From AC-32 sp035518635 (GTDB lineage: Bacteria; Actinomycetota; Thermoleophilia; Gaiellales; Gaiellaceae), in the NCBI GenBank assembly GCA_035518635.1, contig DATIXI010000037.1, positions 1 through 64,000 on the forward strand: a stretch of 64,000 nucleotides of DNA, written 5' to 3'. Position 1 is the stretch's first letter; every line of letters begins with the position of its first letter. This document shows, in pieces, positions 58,118 through 64,000 of this stretch. A program made the translations under genes and the position numbers. The notes under the pieces are model-generated. The model searched no databases. It saw only the letters and a program-made list of their open reading frames with translations, and was not told the origin of the DNA.

Positions 58118-58294
58118 TCAGGAGTCGCCGCGGCGGCTGCGCAGGAAGGCCCGCGCGCCGGCGAGGCTCGCCGCGGTCACGGCCATCAGCGCACGGGGTC
58201 GCTTCGCGCTCGACTTCTTCAGCTTGCGCCGGACGCGCCTCGCCTGGAGGTACCCCCAGCCGAGGAGCGCGTTTCGGCGGGTGAAGATGGCCAT
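58118..58294 (-). CDS. Small basic protein after dihydrolipoyl dehydrogenase
   Basis: A 58-residue basic protein: MAIFTRRNALLGWGYLQARR, then RKLKKSSAKRPRALMAVTAA and RAFLRSRRGDS. ATG 58294 is two bases past the lpd stop, so it is coupled to lpd. The middle has a short hydrophobic stretch (LMAVTAASLAGA), perhaps membrane-touching. No family recognised. Confidence 0.55.
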   Translation of the reverse strand: MAIFTRRNALLGWGYLQARRVRRKLKKSSAKRPRALMAVTAASLAGARAFLRSRRGDS

Positions 58295-58296
58295 TG

Positions 58297-59700
58297 CTAG
58301 GCGGGCGCCTTCGCCTTGCGCTTGTTCGGGAAGTGGATCGCCCGGCCGAGCGCCAGGAGACCGGCTTCCTTGATCGCCTCGGAGAGGGTCGGATGGGCGG
58401 TCATCCCGTCGGCGACCGTCTCCACGGTGGCCTCGGCGTCGAGCGCGACCGTGCCCGCCTCGATCAGGTCGGTCACGTGCGGCCCGACCATCACGACCCC
58501 GAGCAGCTCGCCGTAACGGCTCTCGTGGATGGACTTGACCCAGCCGACGGTCTCGTTCTGCATCACCGCGCGCGCGTTCGCGAGCCACGGGAAGACGCCG
58601 ACCTCGACGTCGTCGCCGTAGCGCTCTCGTGCCTCGGCCTCGGTGAGCCCGACGCTGGCGATCTCCGGATCCGTGTAGATCGGGCGCGGGACGCCGCGGT
58701 TGTCGACCACGGCGTCGTGGCCCGTCGCGTTCTCGGCGGCGACCTCGCCCTCGCGGAAGGCGGTGTGCGCGAGCTGCCAGTAGCCGGCGCAGTCTCCGAC
58801 CGCGTAGATGTGGGGCTGCGTCGTGCGCCTGTGCTCGTCGGCAGCGATCCCGGTGCGCGTGTCGTATTCGACGCCGATCTCCTCGAGGCCCAGGCCCTCG
58901 ACCGCCGGGCCGCGGCCGGTCGCGACGAGCATCAGGCTCGCCTTGCTCGAGTCGCCGCCGTAATGGACACGGAGGCCGTTTTCGGTCTCCTCGACCCGGT
59001 CGCAGGTCGTCTCGAGGTGGACGTTGATGCCGCACTTGCCGAACTGCTTGGTGAGCTCCTTGGCCGCATCGGCATCCTCCTGCGGGATGAGTTGCGGCAG
59101 CATCTCGATGATCGTCACCTCGGAGCCGAATCGGTTGAAGATCGAGGCGAACTCGCAGCCGATGATGCCGCCGCCCAGGACTACGAGGCGCTTCGGCACC
59201 TCGGTCTGGGCGAGAAGGCCGGTCGAGTCGACGCAGCGGGCCGAGTCGAGACCCTCGATCGGCGGACGGAGCGGGAACGAGCCCGTCGCGATGACGGCCT
59301 GCTTGAACGTGACGTCCTCGCCACCCTCGACTGCGATCGTGTTTTGGCCGGTGAACCGGCCCGTGCCCTTGACCCACTCGACGCCGTTCGTCTTGAAGAG
59401 GCTCGCGACGCCCGTCGTCATCTGTTTGACGACCCCGGCCTTCCACTCGTTCGCCGCGGCTAGGTCGAGCGTCGGGAGGCCCGTCTGGACGCCGAACTTC
59501 GGGAAGCTCTCCTGCGCCTCCTTGAGCGCGAACGCGGTCTGCACCCAGGCCTTCGTCGGGATGCAGCCGACACGCAGGCAGGTGCCGCCGAGCTCCGGCT
59601 CCTTGTCGATGCAGACGGCCTTGGCGCCGAGCTGGGCCGCGCGGATCGCGGCGGTGTAGCCGCCCGGGCCGCCGCCGAGGACGGCAACGTCACATTCCAT
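58297..59700 (-). CDS. lpdA: Dihydrolipoyl dehydrogenase
   Basis: E3 flavoprotein of 2-oxo acid dehydrogenase complexes. The 467-residue protein has VAVLGGGPGGYTAAIRAAQL (FAD), the redox disulfide GGTCLRVGCIPTKAWVQ, LVVLGGGIIGCEFASIFNRF (NAD), YAVGDCAGYWQLAHTAFREG and the catalytic His-Glu in MTAHPTLSEAIKEAG. ATG 59700 has GAGGAG upstream, and TAGGAT lies farther up as a -10 candidate. No E1/E2 genes are in view. Confidence 0.95.
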   Translation of the reverse strand: MECDVAVLGGGPGGYTAAIRAAQLGAKAVCIDKEPELGGTCLRVGCIPTKAWVQTAFALKEAQESFPKFGVQTGLPTLDLAAANEWKAGVVKQMTTGVASLFKTNGVEWVKGTGRFTGQNTIAVEGGEDVTFKQAVIATGSFPLRPPIEGLDSARCVDSTGLLAQTEVPKRLVVLGGGIIGCEFASIFNRFGSEVTIIEMLPQLIPQEDADAAKELTKQFGKCGINVHLETTCDRVEETENGLRVHYGGDSSKASLMLVATGRGPAVEGLGLEEIGVEYDTRTGIAADEHRRTTQPHIYAVGDCAGYWQLAHTAFREGEVAAENATGHDAVVDNRGVPRPIYTDPEIASVGLTEAEARERYGDDVEVGVFPWLANARAVMQNETVGWVKSIHESRYGELLGVVMVGPHVTDLIEAGTVALDAEATVETVADGMTAHPTLSEAIKEAGLLALGRAIHFPNKRKAKAPA

Positions 59701-59753
59701 CGTCTCTGGCTCCTCGCTTGGGTTCGGCCGCGATCCTAGCGTCGGGGTGCGAA

Positions 59754-59809
59754 GTCACGCTTTCGGCACAGCCGCGACACACACGCGTGGCGCTTTCCTC
59801 GTTACGCTC
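59754..59809. repeat. Dispersed intergenic repeat, copy C (shorter)
   Basis: GTCACGCTTTCGGCAC, then GACACACACGCGTG and GTTACGCTC; it lacks the GGAGGCCGGG end of copies A and B. It lies between cydC and lpdA and runs into the cydC stop. Confidence 0.55.
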
Positions 59810-61502
59810 ATTGCGGGTGGTGGTTCGGGGTGGCCCCGGCTGGCAAGGAGTCGACGAGGCGGCCGGCGGAGAGCTCCACGATCTCGTCCACGTGGTCGAG
59901 CCCTTCCGGGCGGTGGGTGATGAGCAGGACCGAGCGATCGGCTGCAGCCGCGAGGATGTCGTCCATCAGCTGCTCGGCCGTCGGCGGGTCAAGATGAGCG
60001 GTCGGCTCGTCGAGGACGAGCACGGGGGCGTCGGCGAGCAGCGCCCGGGCGAGGGCAAGCCGCTGGCGCTGGCCGCCCGAGAGCTGCCGCCCCTCCTCCC
60101 CGACGAGCGTGCTCCAACCGTCCGGCAGCCCCTCGACCCACTCCCAGAGGCGGGCGCGCCGAAGCGCGGCCTCCACTTCGCCGTCCGTCGCCGCCGGGCG
60201 CGCCAGCCTGACGTTCTCGAGGATGCTCGTGGAGAACAGGTGCGAATCCTGGCCCGCGACCGCGATCGCCCGTCGCACGTCCTCCTGGCGGTACTCGCGC
60301 AGGTCCCGCCCGCAGAGCGTGACCCGCCCGTCCTCGGGGTCGAGGAAGCGCAGCAGCACGTTCGCAACCGTGGTCTTGCCCGCACCGCTCTCCCCCACGA
60401 GCGCGACCCGCCTTCCCGGCTCGAGCCGCAGGCTGACGCCGTCCAGCGCCGGCCGCTCCCCGGGCCCATACCGCGCACGCACGCCCTCGAGCGCGACGCC
60501 GAACCCGGACGGCGCCCCGGCCGGCTCGACCGGATCCCGCACGAGCGGCTCCCGGTCCATCAGCTCGAGGACCCTCTCTCCCGCCGCGACCGTCGCCGCC
60601 AGCTCGCGCGCCGAGGCCGGCAGCGCCTGAACGGCCTCGAAGGACGCGAGCGCGAGGAGCGCAAGCGCCGCGATCAGCACCCGGTCGAGGTGGCCGCCCG
60701 CGTGCGCCGAGACGCTGACCGCGAGGACGCCGGCCACCGTCGCGCCCACGACGACGAGGCCGATCCCGTCGCCGACTCCACCGGCAAGCGCATCCCGGCG
60801 CGCGATCCGCACGAGCGCCCGGTCGGCCTCGCGAACCCGACCGAGCCGCTCCTCCTCCTGCCCGTAGACCGCGAGCTCCGGGCTGGCGCGCAGCAGCTCC
60901 ACGAGCTCGGCCGAGAGCTCGCCGCGGGCCCCTGCCTGCCGCGAGGCCGAGCGGCGGCCGAGCGAGACCGCGATCGCCGGCACCGCGACCCCGCCGACGA
61001 GCAGGCCGACCGCGAGCACGAGCCCGGCCCACGGGAGCACGGCCGCGGCCACGCCGACCGAGACCGCTCCCGCGAGGATCGCCACGAGCGGCGGGCCGAT
61101 CCCGCGCAGGTGGAGGTTCTGCAAGGCGTCGACGTCCGCCACCATCCGCGAGAGCAGATCGCCCTGCCGGTAGCCCTCGAGCTGTGCCGGGGCCAGCGGC
61201 TCGAGCCGCTCGTAGGCGCGGACGCGGACGCGGCCGAGGACGCGGAACGCGAGGTCGTGGGAGGCGAGCCGCTCCACGTAGCGGGCAAGCGGGCGCGCCA
61301 GCCCGAAGAAGCGCACCAGGACGATCGCGACGGTGAGCGAAAGCACGGCCGGCCGCTCGGCCGCGCGCGAGATCAGGTAGCCGGCGGTCGCCATCAGCCC
61401 GACGCCGAAGAGCACGGTCAGCGCGCCGAGCACGACCGAGAGCGCGACGCGCCCGCGCGGCGCATCCGCGAGCGCGAGCAGCCGGCGGAGCGTCGCGGTC
61501 AT
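59808..61502 (-). CDS. cydC: Heterodimeric ABC exporter subunit CydC
   Basis: With CydD exports cysteine/glutathione to the outside, needed for cytochrome bd assembly. The 564-residue protein has six membrane helices in the N-terminal half (VALSVVLGALTVLFGVGLM, AIVLVRFFGLARPLARYVER) and an ATPase domain with VALVGESGAGKTTVANVLLR, LSGGQRQRLALARALL and VLVLDEPTAHLD. GTG 61502 overlaps the cydD stop. Confidence 0.95.
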   Translation of the reverse strand: MTATLRRLLALADAPRGRVALSVVLGALTVLFGVGLMATAGYLISRAAERPAVLSLTVAIVLVRFFGLARPLARYVERLASHDLAFRVLGRVRVRAYERLEPLAPAQLEGYRQGDLLSRMVADVDALQNLHLRGIGPPLVAILAGAVSVGVAAAVLPWAGLVLAVGLLVGGVAVPAIAVSLGRRSASRQAGARGELSAELVELLRASPELAVYGQEEERLGRVREADRALVRIARRDALAGGVGDGIGLVVVGATVAGVLAVSVSAHAGGHLDRVLIAALALLALASFEAVQALPASARELAATVAAGERVLELMDREPLVRDPVEPAGAPSGFGVALEGVRARYGPGERPALDGVSLRLEPGRRVALVGESGAGKTTVANVLLRFLDPEDGRVTLCGRDLREYRQEDVRRAIAVAGQDSHLFSTSILENVRLARPAATDGEVEAALRRARLWEWVEGLPDGWSTLVGEEGRQLSGGQRQRLALARALLADAPVLVLDEPTAHLDPPTAEQLMDDILAAAADRSVLLITHRPEGLDHVDEIVELSAGRLVDSLPAGATPNHHPQ

Positions 61503-63148
61503 GCCTTGCCTGCTTCGAGCACGACGACCCGATCCGCCCGCTCCACCAGCTCGGGCCGATGGGCAAGGACGAGCACGCTCCGCCCCGGGCGGAGGCGCTC
61601 CACGGCCTCGGCGACGACCTCGGCGCTCGCCGGGTCGAGGTCGGCGGTGGGCTCGTCGAGGATGACGAGCGGCGCATCGCGGAGGAATGCGCGGGCCAGC
61701 GCGAGGCGGCGGGCCTCTCCGGCGGAGAGCGGCCGACCGCCGTCGCCGACCACGGTCTCGTAGCCCTCAGGAAGGGCGCGGACGAAGCCGTCCGCGCCGG
61801 CGAGCGACGCCGCCTCCCGCACCTGCTCGTCCGAGGCCGACGGATCGCCCAGCCGGATGTTCTCCGCGACGGTGCCCCGCAGCAGCGACGTCTGCTGCGG
61901 CACCCACGCGACCTGCTGCCGCCACGCCGAGGCCTCGCACGCGGAGAGGTCGACGCCGTCCACGCTGATGCGACCGCCGGTCGGCTCCACGAGCCCGAGC
62001 AGCAGCGCCGCGACCGTGCTCTTGCCCGCGCCGCTCTCACCCACGAGCGCGACCGTCTCGCCGGGCTCCAGCTCGAGCGAGAGGCCGTCGAGGACAGGGC
62101 CTTTCCGCGACGGGTACGAGTACGAGACGCCGTCCAGGCGTACGGGAACCGCGGCCGGGCTCGGCGCGATCCGGTCGCCGCCGCGGACGCTCTCGGCGGG
62201 GGCGTCGAGCAGCGAGAAGATCCGCTCCGCGACAGCAGCCCCGTCCGCGCTCGCGTGGTACTCGGCCCCGAGCCGCCGCACCGGGAGGTAGAGCTCGGGA
62301 GCGAGGACGAGCACGGTCAACCCGGCCTGGAGCCCGATGCCGCCGTCCACGAGCCGCACGCCGATCGTCACCGCGACGAGCGCGACCCCGATCGTCGCCG
62401 CCAGCTCGAGCACCGAGCCCGAGAGGAAGCTTGCGCGCAGCGTCGCCATCGTCGTGCGGCGGTAGCGCTCGCTCACCTCCGCGATCGACGCCGCCTGCTC
62501 GCGACCGCGGTTGAACGCCCGCAGTGTCGGCAGGCCGCGGACGACGTCGAGGAAATGCGCCGAGAGGAGCCGCAGCGCGAGCCAGCGCTCGCGCGTGCGG
62601 TGCTCGGTGTAGCGCCCGATCAGCCACATGAAGACCGGCACGAGCGGCAGCGTCAGCAGCATGATCCCTGCGGACTCGAGATCGATCCAGGCGACGAAGC
62701 CCAGGACGATCAGCGGCACGACGCAGGCGAGCACGACCTGCGGCAGGTAGCGGGCGTAGTAGGACTCGAGCGCGTCGATGCCCTGCACCACTGCCGCGGC
62801 GATCTCTCCGCCCTCCACCCCGTCGACGGCCGCGGGGTGGGCACGGAGCCGGCGCTCGACGAGCGCGAGCCGAAGCTCCGAGAGGACCGAGGACGCCGCT
62901 TGCCGTCCGGCGACCTCGAACGACCACGCGAGCACGCCCCGACCTGCGAAGACGAGCGCGAGGCACGCAATCTCGGGCCAGACGTCCTCGAGCGACGCGC
63001 CCCGGAATGCGCGCGTGACGATCCACGCGAGCAGCGACGCCTGCACGAGGACGAGGACTGCCGTGAGCAGGCCGATCGCGGTGTCGAGGCCCAGCAGCGC
63101 CCGGGCCGGCCGGGCCTGCCGCACGAGTCGCGGGTCGAGAGCGGGCAT
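61499..63148 (-). CDS. cydD: Heterodimeric ABC exporter subunit CydD
   Basis: Partner of CydC, 549 residues. Membrane domain with AIGLLTAVLVLVQASLLAWI at the start. ATPase domain with VALVGESGAGKSTVAALLLG, LSAGEARRLALARAFL (signature with Ala-Gly-Glu in place of Gly-Gly-Gln) and LVILDEPTADLD. Four bases after the cydB stop. Order cydB-cydD-cydC is standard. Confidence 0.95.
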   Translation of the reverse strand: MPALDPRLVRQARPARALLGLDTAIGLLTAVLVLVQASLLAWIVTRAFRGASLEDVWPEIACLALVFAGRGVLAWSFEVAGRQAASSVLSELRLALVERRLRAHPAAVDGVEGGEIAAAVVQGIDALESYYARYLPQVVLACVVPLIVLGFVAWIDLESAGIMLLTLPLVPVFMWLIGRYTEHRTRERWLALRLLSAHFLDVVRGLPTLRAFNRGREQAASIAEVSERYRRTTMATLRASFLSGSVLELAATIGVALVAVTIGVRLVDGGIGLQAGLTVLVLAPELYLPVRRLGAEYHASADGAAVAERIFSLLDAPAESVRGGDRIAPSPAAVPVRLDGVSYSYPSRKGPVLDGLSLELEPGETVALVGESGAGKSTVAALLLGLVEPTGGRISVDGVDLSACEASAWRQQVAWVPQQTSLLRGTVAENIRLGDPSASDEQVREAASLAGADGFVRALPEGYETVVGDGGRPLSAGEARRLALARAFLRDAPLVILDEPTADLDPASAEVVAEAVERLRPGRSVLVLAHRPELVERADRVVVLEAGKA

Positions 63149-63152
63149 GCCC

Positions 63153-64000
63153 TCAGCCGGTCGGCGAATCGCCCGTCTTCCCGGGCAGCACGTCGACCGG
63201 GGTGTGCGGCGGCTCCTCGCCGCCGACCCGCGCCCGGAAGACGTGGTAGGTCCAGCTCTGGTAGAGCAGGATGATCGGCACGCAGATGAGCGCGACCACG
63301 CTCATCACCGCCAGCGTGTAGTGCTGCGACGAGGCGCCGTCCACGGTGAGGCTGTTCGCGAAGTCGGTGCTCGAGACCATCACGCGAGGGTAGAGGCTGG
63401 TGAAGATCGTCGCGACGACGAGCATCGCCCCGAGGGCCGTCATCGCGAACGCCCAGGCGCTGCGGCGCATGAAGACGAAGACGACGGCCAGGACGAGCGC
63501 GAGGATCCCGGCGGCAGCGGGCAGGATCGGCGGGAAGACGTCCTTGTCGTTGTGGTTGACCGCGACGTCGACCGTCAGGGCGAGGAAGCCGCCGGCGGCG
63601 ATCGCCGCAGCGATCGACAGCGAGCGCGCGGCCATCTTCGCCCGCTCGCACAGGTCGCCGGTCGTGCGCAGCGTGAGGAACGTCGCCCCGTGGCAGGCAA
63701 ACACGAGCACGACCGCGACTCCGCCGAGGACCGTGTACAGGTTGAACAGGTCCCAGAACGTCCCGGAGAAGTCGCCGCTCGAGTTGATCGGCACGCCGTA
63801 GAGGAGGGCCGCGAAGGCCACGCCCCAGATCAGCGACGCGCCGAAGCTCCCGACCGCGTTGCACCCGAGCCAGACCGCCCGCCAGCGCGGGCTCTTGCTC
63901 TTGCCGCGCCACTCGAACGAGAGCACGCGGATGATCAGGAAGAACAGCAGCAGGAGCAGCGCGATGTAGAAGCCCGAGAACATCGTCGCGTACCAGCTCG
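63153..64000 (-). CDS. cydB: Cytochrome bd oxidase subunit II, 5' end beyond window
   Basis: Subunit II of the bd-type quinol oxidase. About 282 codons are visible; the N-terminal part lies beyond the right edge. The visible part starts SWYATMFSGFYIALLLLLFF, with WRGKSKSPRWRAVWLGCNAV, and has about seven membrane helices, including VVLVFACHGATFLTLRT and the C-terminal LYQSWTYHVFRARV. The end has a short soluble tail (TPVDVLPGKTGD). cydA should lie just upstream outside the window. It is followed by cydD and cydC. Confidence 0.94.
   Translation of the reverse strand, partial: SWYATMFSGFYIALLLLLFFLIIRVLSFEWRGKSKSPRWRAVWLGCNAVGSFGASLIWGVAFAALLYGVPINSSGDFSGTFWDLFNLYTVLGGVAVVLVFACHGATFLTLRTTGDLCERAKMAARSLSIAAAIAAGGFLALTVDVAVNHNDKDVFPPILPAAAGILALVLAVVFVFMRRSAWAFAMTALGAMLVVATIFTSLYPRVMVSSTDFANSLTVDGASSQHYTLAVMSVVALICVPIILLYQSWTYHVFRARVGGEEPPHTPVDVLPGKTGDSPTG

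Noticed and set aside
59718..61763. Plus-strand open frame of about 680 codons opposite cydC
   Set aside because: Arg/Asp/Glu-rich antisense shadow; the minus strand has all CydC motifs.

Overview
The window reads as the chromosome of a very high-GC actinobacterium. Dense gene packing, start/stop overlaps of the ATGA or GTGA type, a SepIVA-like coiled-coil gene beside coaD, [3Fe-4S] ferredoxins, ECF sigma/anti-sigma pairs and many apparently leaderless promoters fit Actinomycetota. The full-length PriA helicase, the FakA/FakB pair and the overall style suggest a deep class such as Thermoleophilia (Gaiellales or Solirubrobacterales). That placement is inference and no rRNA is present to test it. 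I see no tRNA, rRNA, CRISPR array, insertion sequence or prophage.

Left part (1-18.2 kb). A widely conserved minus-strand block runs rpmB, asp23, fakA, a receiver-only regulator, fakB, recG, rsmD, coaD, a small acidic gene, a sepIVA-like gene, a nitroreductase, the DUF177 gene, rpmF, plsX, acpP and rnc. It is interrupted twice by plus-strand islands. Island 1 (2.8-5.5 kb) holds a small His-rich secreted protein, an OmpR-type regulator, its histidine kinase and another small anchored protein. Island 2 (10.9-14.6 kb) is a tightly overlapping six-gene redox operon: two small membrane-anchored proteins, an ApbE flavin transferase, a di-heme ferric-reductase-like membrane protein, a 3Fe-4S ferredoxin and a ferredoxin reductase. 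Three small anchored proteins in the two islands end in similar His-Gly-acidic tails, and both islands carry a GCTTAACC motif upstream. I propose a two-component-controlled membrane electron-transfer system, the main candidate for something undescribed.

Middle part (18-46 kb). A sigma/anti-sigma pair is followed by minus-strand operons: priA-def-fmt-rsmB-rpe-ribD, then ribE-ribBA-ribH (riboflavin), then tyrA-aroA-cmk-der-gpsA-lipoprotein-metK with a DAHP synthase gene upstream, then lgt-scpA-scpB and rluB. Plus-strand genes include a DtxR-type regulator coupled to a polysaccharide deacetylase, trpS, a large secreted alkaline-phosphatase-superfamily protein and a GYD protein.

Right part (46-64 kb). 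A second sigma/anti-sigma pair, a cupin, three VOC-fold proteins, small secreted proteins, dnaE, an acVLRF1-like protein, a structured non-coding stretch with two terminators (55.7-56.1 kb), an aminotransferase, a YbaK-type deacylase, dihydrolipoyl dehydrogenase and the cytochrome bd genes cydB (cut by the right edge), cydD and cydC. A dispersed intergenic repeat occurs three times, near 17.9, 22.3 and 59.8 kb.
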